Of a DNA stretch of 64,000 bases, positions 1 to 8,571 are shown piece by piece. The notes under the pieces were generated by a model. It did no database searches. It was not told where the DNA came from and saw only the letters and a program-made list of their open reading frames with translations. A program made the position numbers and the translations under genes. This DNA is from Desulfomicrobium orale DSM 12838 (GTDB lineage: Bacteria > Desulfobacterota > Desulfovibrionia > Desulfovibrionales > Desulfomicrobiaceae). Every line of letters starts with the position of its first letter. Position 1 is the stretch's first letter. The stretch covers positions 1,736,001 through 1,800,000 of the forward strand of contig NZ_CP014230.1 of NCBI RefSeq assembly GCF_001553625.1, in the 5' to 3' direction.

Positions 1-626
1 TTCTGGAGATCACAGAGCGTATCACGGAGCTTCTGGCAGCAGGATGGAAACGTGTTCGGGTTGTGACAGACCATGGCTGGTTGTTGCTGCCCGGGGGATT
101 GCCAAAAATCGATCTTCCCAGCGCCTTGGCCGATAACAAGTGGGGCCGATGCGCCTCATTAAAACCCGGGGCCACTTCCGAGGAGCGGCTTTACCCATGG
201 TACTGGAACCCAAACCGGTACTTTGCCCTTGCCGATGGCGTGAGCTGCTTCAAGAAAGGCGAAGAGTATGCCCATGGCGGACTGAGCCTGCAAGAGTGCC
301 TGACGCTACATTTGACGGTAACGCGAGGCGAATCTGCTCAGGCTGCAACATCTGTCGAATTTACCGACGTGGTGTGGAGGGGGCTGCGCTGCACCGTTGC
401 CGTGGATGGCAACTTCTCGGGTTTATCGCTTGATGTTCGTAGCCAAGCTGGCGATTCATCGTCCAGTGTGGTCGTCGGCAGCAAACCGCTTAAAGACAAC
501 GGGACAGCCTCCGTAGTTGTCGAGGACGAGGACATGGAGGGGCGTGAAGCAACGGTGGTCCTGGTCGATGCCAATGGATCGCTGGTTGCGCAAATTGCCA
601 CAGTGATTGGTGGAGGTAATACATGA
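1..626 (+). CDS. pglZ: PglZ, BREX phage-defence protein (3' part only)
   Basis: The frame is open from the left edge and ends in TGA at 624-626, so only the last ~207 codons are present. The reading TDHGWLLLPGGLPK near codon 21 fits the conserved C-terminal metal-site motif of the PglZ domain (alkaline phosphatase superfamily). The following stretch (KWGRCASLKPG, YPWYWNPNRYFALADGVSCF) matches what I know of type 1 BREX PglZ proteins. The remaining ~90 residues look like a beta-rich tail. The stop overlaps the brxL start as ATGA (623-626), the usual pglZ-brxL coupling. The other BREX genes (brxA, brxB, brxC, pglX) should lie to the left, outside the window. The identification is by motif and neighbour; I am fairly sure. 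Confidence 0.85.
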   Translation, partial: LEITERITELLAAGWKRVRVVTDHGWLLLPGGLPKIDLPSALADNKWGRCASLKPGATSEERLYPWYWNPNRYFALADGVSCFKKGEEYAHGGLSLQECLTLHLTVTRGESAQAATSVEFTDVVWRGLRCTVAVDGNFSGLSLDVRSQAGDSSSSVVVGSKPLKDNGTASVVVEDEDMEGREATVVLVDANGSLVAQIATVIGGGNT

Positions 627-2667
627 TTGAAATGGATCAGATCGACAAAAAAGCGGCCTCCTCGCTGGGGGGTACCTGGTCCGGAAGGATCTGGTCCGGA
701 CGTTTAGCCGCCAGTTTCCGGTGCCGACCTATGTGGTCGAGTTCCTGCTCGGCCGCTACTGCGCCAGCACCGAGCAGGACGAGATTGATGAGGGTCTCGA
801 GATCGTCCAAAGGCAACTCAAATCGAGAACGGTCAAGGCCGGGGAAGAAGAGCTCTTCAAGGCTCGGGCCAGGGAAAATGGCGAGGTCAAAATCATCGAC
901 CTCATCACCGCTCGCCTGGATGCGAAGACCGACTCCTACATCGCTACACTGCCCAGCCTGCGATTGACCGATGTCCGCATTAGCCCGGAACTGGCGAATG
1001 AACATGAGCGAATGCTGACAGGTGGCTTTTATGCCGAAATCAGTCTGAACTACGATGCGGCTATTGCCCAGGAGAGCAAAGGCAGACCGTTCGGGGTTGA
1101 GTCGCTCCGGGAGATCCAACTCTCAAAACGCGATGTGCTCGACATCCTAGCCGAGGCTCGCAAGTCCTTCACTACCGACGAGTGGAAGGAATTCCTGCTT
1201 CGATCCATTGGCATTGAATCAAACGGATTGTCCCGGCGGCAACGCGATGCCTTGATGCTGCGAATGGTTCCCTTTGTCGAGCGTAACTACAACCTGGTGG
1301 AACTCGGTCCCAGAGGAACGGGCAAGAGCCATCTCTTCCAGCAGGTTTCTCCGTATGCGCATCTGATTTCCGGGGGTAAGGCCACGGTTGCCCGGATGTT
1401 CGTCAACAACGCAACCGGCCAGCGCGGATTGGTCTGCCAATACGATGTGGTCTGCTTCGATGAGGTGTCCGGCGTCTCTTTCGACCAGAAGGATGGCGTG
1501 AACATCATGAAGGGGTACATGGAGTCCGGTGAATTCAGCCGCGGCAAGGAAAGCATCCGAGCCGATGGCAGTATCGTCCTGGTTGGCAATTTCGATGTGG
1601 ATGTTGAACATCAACAGCGCATCGGACACCTGTTTGGCCCCATGCCACCCGAGATGAAAGACGACACCGCTTTCATGGACCGAATCCACGCCTTTCTGCC
1701 CGGCTGGGATGTTCCCAAGATCAGCAAGGAGCTGTTGACGAATCACTTCGGTCTGGTGAGCGATTTCTTGTCCGAGTGTTGGAGCCAGCTTCGTAATCAG
1801 AGCAGAGTGAGCGTATTGCAAAACCGGGTGTTCTTCGGTGGCGCTCTGTCGGGGCGCGATACCAATGCGGTCAATAAAACCGTGAGCGGACTGCTCAAGC
1901 TCCTCTATCCTGGTGAAGGTGAGGCTGTTGATGAGGACATCGAGTGGGCCGTCCATATCGCCATGGAGGCAAGGCGTCGCGTCAAGGAACAGCAGAAGCG
2001 TATCGGCGCGGCGGAATTCCGTAATACGCACTTCAGCTACGTGATGGGGACCGATGGCGTGGAAAAGTTTGTCTCGACTCCAGAACTGCAAAGCGAAAAC
2101 AGCATTGGTGCCGATCCCCTTGAGCCCGGCCAGGTCTGGACCATCTCGCCGGGTGGCGGTGAAGAGCACCCGGGACTCTACCGTATCGAGATCAACGAAG
2201 GCCCGGGTTCCGGCGTCAAGATCCTCAACAAACCCGTGCCGCCTGCTTTTAAGGAAAGCATGGGCTACGCAGAACAAAATCTCTACGCCCGGGCAATGCA
2301 ACTGGTCGGGGACAAAGACCCTCGTCACCACGAATTCACCGCTCAACTCCGAGCCTTTGACGCATCCAAGTCCGGTGCGAAACTCGGCATGGCGTCACTC
2401 ATCGCGCTCTGTACGGCTTTCTTGAAGAAGAGTGTTCGCGGCGGCCTCATCATCGTGGGGGAGATTAACCTGGGCGGGTCTATCGAGCCTATTCACAACC
2501 CTGTCACCATTGCCGAGATCGCAGTTGAAAAAGGCGCCTCGGCTCTCTTGATGCCGGTTTCCTGCCGTCGGCAGCTTGTTGACCTGTCCGATGATATGGC
2601 GACGAAGATCGATATCCAGTTTTATTCCGATACCAAGGATGCCCTCCTGAAGGCCATGGTGGAGTGA
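623..2667 (+). CDS. brxL: BrxL, BREX AAA+/Lon-like protein, with an apparent N-terminal frameshift
   Basis: BrxL is a ring-forming AAA+ factor needed for BREX restriction. The ATG at 623 overlaps the pglZ stop and opens MIEMDQIDKKAASSLGG, as expected for the family. The rest of the family pattern (GYLVRKDLVRTF, then PVPTYVVEFLLG) continues in another frame from about 676. The switch falls in a run of six G at 677-682, and one extra G would restore a single frame. Downstream, the 648-codon frame is intact: Walker A GPRGTGKSH (about residue 198 of that frame), Walker B VVCFDEVSG, and a C-terminal Lon-protease-like domain (GEINLGGSIEPI). The usual Lon Ser-Lys dyad is not evident there, as is known for BrxL. 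If not a sequencing error, translation could start only at GTG 721, losing the N-terminal ~33 residues. Confidence 0.85.
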
Positions 2668-2729
2668 TGGGGCAAAATTTTATTCCACAAGTTTGCCGTA
2701 GATTGTATGCCGTTCGCCGCACGAAGAGA

Positions 2730-3446
2730 TTATGCCCGCCCGGCCCACAGCCGCAGAGAGAGCAGGAACAGGGCGGCGGTTTCAAAGCGCAGGATGCGGG
2801 GGCCGAGAGTTCTGGGTGCGAAGTTGTGGCTCAGGAACAGCCGGGCTTCGTTTTCGGTCAGGCCGCCTTCGGGGCCGATCACGGCGATGCAGCCCGCCGG
2901 GTGGATCAGCTCGGCGGGCTGGATGAATTCCATTTCTTTCTTTTCCCAGCAAAGTAGCCGGCAGCCGAAGGAACCGGCCGCCTGGAGAAGCTCCGGAGCG
3001 CCGCGTAACGCACGTATTTCCGGCAGCCACAATGCGCCGCACTGTTTGGCTGCGGCCACGGTCTGGCGCTCCCAGGTTTCGGCGCCCTGAGAGATTTCAC
3101 CCTGGGATCGCTCGGCCTGCCAGAACCAGATGGCCGCCGCGCCCAGTTCCACCGCTTTTTCCAGCAGGTAGCCGCGCCGCAGGCTTTTGGACCAGCCCAC
3201 AGCCAGGGTCAGGCCGGGAGGCGGTTCGGGTGCGGCGGTTATGGAAAGGGCGTCCAGTTCGGCTTTTTTCCCTGTGATGGTGCTGATCCGGAAAAGCCCC
3301 CACCGGCCGCGGCCGTCGAACAGGCGGATGGTGTCGCCGGGACGGGCCCGCAGGACACGGATCAGGTGCCGGGCTTCCTCGTCCGCCAAGATGAAGGGCT
3401 CCCGCCAGAGGGCGGGAGGAAGGTGGAACGAATTGAGCCGGCTCAT
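2730..3446 (-). CDS. rsmE: 16S rRNA (uracil-1498-N3)-methyltransferase RsmE
   Basis: RsmE methylates U1498 of 16S rRNA with S-adenosylmethionine. The 238 residues are the usual family length. The N-terminal part (HLIRVLRARPGDTIRLFDGRG) is the PUA-like RNA-binding region. The C-terminal SPOUT knot shows IGPEGGLTENEA near residue 190 and LGPRILRFETAAL near the end, both signature motifs for SAM binding. Its start shares one base with the stop of gcvT upstream (TGATG), so the two genes form a translationally coupled minus-strand pair. The 62 bases between its end and brxL (2668-2729) hold nothing I recognise and mark the edge of the BREX locus. Confidence 0.93.
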   Translation of the reverse strand: MSRLNSFHLPPALWREPFILADEEARHLIRVLRARPGDTIRLFDGRGRWGLFRISTITGKKAELDALSITAAPEPPPGLTLAVGWSKSLRRGYLLEKAVELGAAAIWFWQAERSQGEISQGAETWERQTVAAAKQCGALWLPEIRALRGAPELLQAAGSFGCRLLCWEKKEMEFIQPAELIHPAGCIAVIGPEGGLTENEARLFLSHNFAPRTLGPRILRFETAALFLLSLRLWAGRA

Positions 3447-4531
3447 CAGGTGCCGGTTTTTTTCCGGGCCGTGCCTTCGGTGTAGAAAGGCGGTTCCACG
3501 CGCACGGCCTCAAGCGACGTTCTGGCGGCCTTGATGGCAAAGGAGGAAGCGTCGGCCAGATCCGCCCGGACGTAGGCCAGGGCCACACAGCAGCCAAGGC
3601 TCGGGGCGATGGAGCCGCTGGTGACCACGCCTGCTCTGGTGTCCCCCAGATAGACCTCGTCGTGGGGCCGGGCGCTGCGCCGCCCCTCGATACGCAGGCC
3701 GATCAGTCTTTCGCGGACCGCATCCAATCCGGCTTTGCCCACGAAAGGCTCGGAGCTGGTGAGCATCGCGCCATAACCGGCCTCCACCGGGGTATGTTCC
3801 TCGTCCAGGTCCTGACCGTACAGGGGCAAGCCCATTTCCAGGCGCAGGGTATCCCGCGCCCCGAGGCCCGCCGGGAGCACATCGGGTTCATTCAGCAGGC
3901 GCTCCCACAGCCACTCGGCCTTGTCCCAGGGCAGATACAGCTCGTAGCCCAGCTCGCCGGTATAGCCGGTCCGGCTGACCAGCAGAGGGAAATCCTCGAT
4001 CCGCGTCTCCCTGAATCCGAAATATCCAAGGCTCTCCCAGTCGCCGGGAATGGCGGCGGCAAGGGCCGCAAAGGATGCCGGCCCTTGAAGATCGATCTTG
4101 GCGGTTTTATCGCTTTGGTTCAGAAAGCGCAGTCCGGAGGGCAGCAGTCCCGCGATCCACGAGAAATCCGCGTCGATGCGTGCGCCGTTGACCACCAGCA
4201 TGTATTTTTCTTCGGCCAGACGGTACACGATGAGGTCGTCCAGCACGCCGCCCCGCTCGTTCAGCAGAAATCCGTAGCGGCATTTTCCCGGCGCAAGGGT
4301 CTGAAGATTGTGGGTCACCACGCGGGACAGAATACTGGTGGCTCCGGGGCCTTCAAGCAGAAATTCGCCCATGTGGCTGATATCGAAAAGCGAGGCCCGG
4401 GTTCTGGTGTGCTTGTGCTCCTCCAGAATGCCCCGGTACTGCACGGGCATGCTCCAGCCCGCGAAGGGCACCATTCTGGCACCGTTTGCCACGTGCCAGT
4501 CGTGCAGGGGAGTGGTCAGCAAAGAGGACAT
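3446..4531 (-). CDS. gcvT: Aminomethyltransferase, glycine cleavage system T protein
   Basis: GcvT transfers the methylene group of the aminomethyl-lipoyl H protein to tetrahydrofolate, releasing ammonia. The 361 residues match the family. Diagnostic segments are the N-terminal MVPFAGWSMPVQY and ASLFDISHMGEF, the central SRTGYTGELGYELY, and the C-terminal GLGARDTLRLEMGLPLYGQDLDEEHTPVEAG. The distal barrel domain is recognisable in TSGSIAPSLGCCVALAYV. It is coupled to rsmE downstream. No gcvH or gcvP genes are adjacent, so the rest of the system must be elsewhere. I see no glycine-riboswitch pattern in the short space upstream (4532-4586). Confidence 0.95.
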   Translation of the reverse strand: MSSLLTTPLHDWHVANGARMVPFAGWSMPVQYRGILEEHKHTRTRASLFDISHMGEFLLEGPGATSILSRVVTHNLQTLAPGKCRYGFLLNERGGVLDDLIVYRLAEEKYMLVVNGARIDADFSWIAGLLPSGLRFLNQSDKTAKIDLQGPASFAALAAAIPGDWESLGYFGFRETRIEDFPLLVSRTGYTGELGYELYLPWDKAEWLWERLLNEPDVLPAGLGARDTLRLEMGLPLYGQDLDEEHTPVEAGYGAMLTSSEPFVGKAGLDAVRERLIGLRIEGRRSARPHDEVYLGDTRAGVVTSGSIAPSLGCCVALAYVRADLADASSFAIKAARTSLEAVRVEPPFYTEGTARKKTGT

Positions 4532-4586
4532 GATTTTTCCCGCCGCTGAAGGTTTGGATGCTGGGGAAGCGCCCGCCGTTTCGGCG

Positions 4587-6293
4587 TCACGCTTCGGCCT
4601 TTACCTTGTGGATGGCCCTTATCTCGTCGACCAGCGCGACCAGACGGCCGTAGAGCTTTTTGATCTGCCGGCCGCCGTCGGTGAGGTTGTCGTCGGGTTC
4701 CGTAATATATGTCCTGATCAGATAGCGGTCGTTCAGCATGCTCTCGGCGAAATGCAGGGCCTGCCGGACCAGGGTTTCGAAGTAGGCGGCCAGTTCGAAC
4801 TTCAGCTCCCCGAGCAGGGCCGTGGCCAGGGAAAGCATGGTCCGGTAGGTGATTCTTCTGCCCTTGTGCATCCGGCCGCTCAGGTCTTCGAGCTGTTTCA
4901 CCTTGCGGGCCTGCCTGATGTAGGCGTGGACGGCGCAGACGCTCTGGTGCAGCTCGTGCATTTCCTCGAATTCGTCGGCCATGCCGGGGTTGTGCAGATA
5001 GCCGTCCAGAACGTGGTCCACTTCGGCGTAGAATTCATCCGAATAGCCGATCATCCGCCGCTGGTGCTTGGTCAGCCAGGAGTGCAGGAACTTGAGCCGG
5101 TTCTCGTGGGTTTTCGTGTTCTCCACGACCTCGTTGGCGCGGTAGACCGCCTGGCCGATATATTCCCCGCGCACGATATCGTTCAGTCTGAGGCTCATGG
5201 AGTAGGAGTCCCGCAGCAGGTTGACGGCCGTGCAGACTTTGCCGCTCAGGGGATGGATGATTTCCTGACGCAGCACGGACAGGGCGCGTTCCTGGCGTAC
5301 GTTGTTGGGGTCGAACTTGTGCTGGCGGTACACGATGCGCAGGATGACCACCCTTTTTTCGGGGTGGACGAAATAGCCGCCGCGTTCCAGCACGTTGAGG
5401 ACGTCCATGCCCTTTGCTTCCACATGCACCAGGGCGGTTTTCTCCACCTGCGGATAGGCGTGGCCGGGCTCGGAGCTGAAAAGCGAGGTGATGATGCGGT
5501 CTGACTGCCCGAGTGCCTTGATCAGGAACCGCTCGCCCATCTTGTGCAGCCGCCGGGCGAAGATGGCTGCCGAGGTCCGGCGTTCCGAGGAGATGGGATA
5601 GCCGTAGAGCTCCATCAGGAACTGGTACACGAACTCCCGGTTCCGCTCGTAGGAGAGGCTGTCGTTGGGCTGGAACTTGCGCATCCGCAGGCCGAAACGC
5701 TTGAGCTCCGTGTCCAGGTCCGAGGGCAGGGACGCGTAGACGCCCGAGAGATGATAGCGGCCCGAACGGTCCAGAGAGAGCACGTGTGCCCTGTCCATTC
5801 TGCCGAGATAGCCGATCATCCCCGAATACGAGGTCATGTCGACGAAGTGGCCGGGCATCTCCGAGCGGAACGTCTCGCGCAGTTCCCGCGGCAGATGGCG
5901 CAGCAGGCAGTCCATGTTTTTTTTCCGGCCGCGGATATCCTGGGCGTCCGTGCCGGATTTGGGGGCGCCGGACGGCAGGCAGTCGTGGAGCAGGTCGAAC
6001 TGGAAAATCTCGTTGAAGTAGTCCAGCTGCCGCTGGAAGGCGACCATGGAAAAGGCGGGCAGTTCCGCGAATTCGATCAGGTTGGGCTCGAAAGACGGCA
6101 GCAGGTCGCGCACGTCCACCACGGGGTATGCGTCCAGTTCGTCAAAAGGCTTGAGCAGACAGAACTTGATATGCACATGATCCAGAAAGCGGCGCAGTTC
6201 CGGGAGGTTATCCAGCGGCAGGGTGGGGAGGAGATGGCCGTTTTCCAGGCAGAGCATGTCCGGAATCCGGGAAAACGCGGTGCGCCAGTGCAT
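4587..6293 (-). CDS. Uncharacterised large soluble protein
   Basis: I do not recognise a named family. The protein is 568 residues from the ATG at 6293 (MHWRTAF); the frame stays open to 6509, but those 72 codons overlap the divergent GAF gene and look non-coding. A purine-rich AGGAGAG lies about 14 bases before the chosen start. There is no signal peptide or membrane segment. The N-terminal third is mixed, while the C-terminal ~230 residues are strongly helical with many charged residues (HENRLKFLHSWLTKHQRRM, KQLEDLSGRMHKGRRITYR). There are few cysteines and no clear metal or nucleotide motif. It lies 55 bases upstream of gcvT on the same strand. Codon usage resembles the core genes around it. 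Confidence 0.8.
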   Translation of the reverse strand: MHWRTAFSRIPDMLCLENGHLLPTLPLDNLPELRRFLDHVHIKFCLLKPFDELDAYPVVDVRDLLPSFEPNLIEFAELPAFSMVAFQRQLDYFNEIFQFDLLHDCLPSGAPKSGTDAQDIRGRKKNMDCLLRHLPRELRETFRSEMPGHFVDMTSYSGMIGYLGRMDRAHVLSLDRSGRYHLSGVYASLPSDLDTELKRFGLRMRKFQPNDSLSYERNREFVYQFLMELYGYPISSERRTSAAIFARRLHKMGERFLIKALGQSDRIITSLFSSEPGHAYPQVEKTALVHVEAKGMDVLNVLERGGYFVHPEKRVVILRIVYRQHKFDPNNVRQERALSVLRQEIIHPLSGKVCTAVNLLRDSYSMSLRLNDIVRGEYIGQAVYRANEVVENTKTHENRLKFLHSWLTKHQRRMIGYSDEFYAEVDHVLDGYLHNPGMADEFEEMHELHQSVCAVHAYIRQARKVKQLEDLSGRMHKGRRITYRTMLSLATALLGELKFELAAYFETLVRQALHFAESMLNDRYLIRTYITEPDDNLTDGGRQIKKLYGRLVALVDEIRAIHKVKAEA

Positions 6294-6437
6294 ATGCCGT
6301 GATGACTCTCCTGTCGGGTTTGTTGACGTTGGAAGCCGTTTTACATGTTTCCCGCCAGCCGTAAACCGGATTTTCAGAAGCCGGGGCGCGCCCCGCTTTC
6401 CTCTTCCGGCGTCCGGTTGCTGACGGCGTGCTTTCCC

Positions 6438-6461
6438 TGTATGCCCGGAGGGCCGGGTATA
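6438..6461. repeat. Inverted repeat between divergent genes
   Basis: GTATGCCCGG and CCGGGTATAC form a near-perfect inverted repeat (one mismatch) around a short G-rich centre. It lies about 40 bases before the GAF-protein start and about 145 bases before the divergent gene's start. It could be an operator or a transcript hairpin. No T run follows on either strand, so it is not an obvious terminator. Confidence 0.4.
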
Positions 6462-6501
6462 CGCCGCATCATCATTATCCGCGACGCCGGAGAGTACACC
6501 A

Positions 6502-7527
6502 ATGGCCAAGACATATTCTTCTCTGGACAGACTGCTGGAAGCCGTGGGCAGCGTTTTCGACGCCTATTCGGTGGCGCTGTTCCGCCGCAACGCCGAAGGC
6601 GCCTTCGACCTCGCGGCCTCCTTTTCGCTGGGAGATTCCATCCCCAAGAATCTGACCATCGAGGCCGGGCACGGCCTGGCGGGGTGGATTCTGAAAAACA
6701 ACACGCCCCTTCTGGTGGAGAAGTTCGACCGGAAGAGATCCCTGCTCGGCTATTATCCTCCGGGACAGGATGAGGGCATCAAGGTGTTCATGGGCTGTCC
6801 CCTGCCGGGGGGGCTCGGCGCTTTGTGCATGGACAGCAAGAAGACCTATGCCTTCACGGACAAGGATCAGCGCGTCCTGTCCCTGTTTGCCCAGGTCGTG
6901 GCGGCCATCGTCACGGACATGGGCGAGGTGGAGGCCAGCAGCCGGGAACAGATGCTGTACCGCTTTCTGCAGCAGGTTTACGACCTGCGGGAAACCTATC
7001 CCAAATGGACGGAATTTCTGAATTGCTATCTGGCCCTGGTGGCCGGAGGCGGAATGTGCGAGCTGTCCTTTTTGGTGGTCAGCGACGAATGGGGGGACAA
7101 CTATCTGCTCGAGGGCGCCAACAAGCCGTTTCCGCCCGACACCGTCTCGCCGGGCCAGCTTTTCAGCATGAACAGCGGCCTTCTGGGCTGGGTGTTCAAG
7201 AAAAACCAGCCCGCCTTCTTCGACGACCGCAGAAGCGAGCAGGGGCACACGCCGCTGTTCGGCCGGGACATTCCCGGCCTGACCCTGAACACGCTGCTGG
7301 CCTTCCCCCTGAAAGTGCATACCCGCTGCCGGGGCGTGCTGGTCATCGGCGACCGGGAAGGCCGCGTCATCGACGAGGAGCTGAAATCCTTCGCCAAAAT
7401 GGCGGCGGACTACCTGGCCCTTTTTCTGGAGAATCTGTATCTGAAGAACAAGCTGCGGAGGTTCATGCCGCCCGGCCTGATGGAACATGGCGGCGATGAC
7501 TACGGCCCCGGAGATGCGAGTCTTTAA
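6502..7527 (+). CDS. Two-GAF-domain sensory protein next to mreB
   Basis: The protein has 341 residues and no membrane segment. Residues ~5-150 and ~165-320 each read like a GAF domain: GHGLAGWILKNNTPLLVEKFD with MGCPLPGGLGALCMDS in the first, and SGLLGWVFKKNQPAFFDDRR with TLLAFPLKVHTRCRGVLVIGDR in the second. No kinase, cyclase, HTH or GGDEF output domain is attached, so it probably acts by binding a ligand and a partner. mreB starts 18 bases downstream on the same strand, which suggests joint transcription and a possible regulatory role in cell shape; that role is inference. The start ATG at 6502 lies just after GGAGAG. The GAF assignment is by pattern only. Confidence 0.8.
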   Translation: MAKTYSSLDRLLEAVGSVFDAYSVALFRRNAEGAFDLAASFSLGDSIPKNLTIEAGHGLAGWILKNNTPLLVEKFDRKRSLLGYYPPGQDEGIKVFMGCPLPGGLGALCMDSKKTYAFTDKDQRVLSLFAQVVAAIVTDMGEVEASSREQMLYRFLQQVYDLRETYPKWTEFLNCYLALVAGGGMCELSFLVVSDEWGDNYLLEGANKPFPPDTVSPGQLFSMNSGLLGWVFKKNQPAFFDDRRSEQGHTPLFGRDIPGLTLNTLLAFPLKVHTRCRGVLVIGDREGRVIDEELKSFAKMAADYLALFLENLYLKNKLRRFMPPGLMEHGGDDYGPGDASL

Positions 7528-7545
7528 CCTGAGCGGGAACTGTTC

Positions 7546-8571
7546 ATGTTTTTCGGTAAACTGTTTGGTTTTTTCAGCAAGAATCTGGCTATGGATCTGG
7601 GTACGGCCAACACCCTGCTGTACTCTCCGAAGGAAGGAATCATTCTGAACGAGCCTTCGGTCGTGGCTCTGGACGTGCGCAACGACTCCATTCTGGCCGT
7701 GGGACGGGAGGCCAAGGAGTATCTGGGCCGCACCCCGGAGCGCATCCGGGCGGTCCGGCCCCTGAAGGACGGCGTCATCGCGGACTTCGAGGTCACCAAG
7801 GCCATGATCGCCTATTTCATCCGCAAAACCATAACCGGCAGGCGCTTCGCCAGACCGCGCATGGCCATCTGCGTGCCGGCGGGCATCACCCAGGTGGAAA
7901 AGCGGGCGGTGATCGAGTCGGCCCTGCAGGCGGGAGTCCGTGAAGTGCGCCTCATAGAGGAGCCCATGGCCGCGGCCATAGGCGCTGGGCTCCCTATTCA
8001 CGAACCCCGGGGCAACATGGTGGTGGATATCGGCGGCGGCACGACGGAAGTGGCGGTCATTTCCCTTTCGGCGGTGGCCTATGCCGAATCCGTGCGCATT
8101 GCCGGAGACGAGATCAACGACTGTATCCAGCGGTACGTTCAGGATGAATTCAAGCTTCTGATCGGCGAGAACATGGCCGAGGCGGCCAAGATGCAGATCG
8201 CTTCGGCCGTGCCGCCCGCCGAGTCCATGCAGTTCAGGGTGGCCGGAAAGAATCTGGTGGACGGCACGCCCAAATCCATCGTTCTGACGGACGCCCATGT
8301 GCGCGAAGCCATCCGGGAGCCGGTGAACGCCATTGTGGCCGCCGTGCGCAGGGCTCTGGAAAAGACCCCGCCCGAGCTGGTGGCGGATATTGCCACCAAC
8401 GGTCTGCTGCTGGCCGGAGGCGGCGCTTTGCTGAAGGGACTCGACAAGCTCATCACTCAGGAGAGCTCGCTGCTGGTGCATATTGACGATGGCCCCCTGA
8501 CCACGGTGGTCCGCGGTACGGGCCGGGCCATGGAAGATCCGGAGAGGTTCGGCGGAGTCTATATCAACTGA
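7546..8571 (+). CDS. mreB: Rod shape-determining protein MreB (actin homologue)
   Basis: MreB polymerises under the inner membrane and guides lateral wall synthesis. The 341 residues match the family length. Actin-fold motifs are visible: phosphate 1 AMDLGTANTLLY near residue 15, the connecting region RPLKDGVIADFEVT, phosphate 2 VVDIGGGTTEVAVIS near residue 160, and the adenosine motif LLLAGGGALLKGLD near residue 290. The N-terminal MFFGKLFGFF is an amphipathic membrane-binding helix as in other MreB proteins. It follows the GAF gene by 18 bases. No mreC or mreD follows; the next gene is convergent and overlaps the 3' end by 8 bases. Confidence 0.96.
   Translation: MFFGKLFGFFSKNLAMDLGTANTLLYSPKEGIILNEPSVVALDVRNDSILAVGREAKEYLGRTPERIRAVRPLKDGVIADFEVTKAMIAYFIRKTITGRRFARPRMAICVPAGITQVEKRAVIESALQAGVREVRLIEEPMAAAIGAGLPIHEPRGNMVVDIGGGTTEVAVISLSAVAYAESVRIAGDEINDCIQRYVQDEFKLLIGENMAEAAKMQIASAVPPAESMQFRVAGKNLVDGTPKSIVLTDAHVREAIREPVNAIVAAVRRALEKTPPELVADIATNGLLLAGGGALLKGLDKLITQESSLLVHIDDGPLTTVVRGTGRAMEDPERFGGVYIN

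Noticed and set aside
623-967. Short plus-strand frame from 623 running on past the G tract as an independent gene.
   Set aside because: After the first ~17 residues it turns into Arg/Ser-rich sequence; the conserved BrxL sequence continues in the other frame, so this is the frameshifted start of brxL.
4532-4586. A possible glycine riboswitch before gcvT.
   Set aside because: The space is only 55 bases to the next gene's end, and no aptamer-like pattern is visible.
6475-8481. A 668-codon frame antisense to the GAF-mreB operon.
   Set aside because: It covers two secure plus-strand genes and has no conserved motif.
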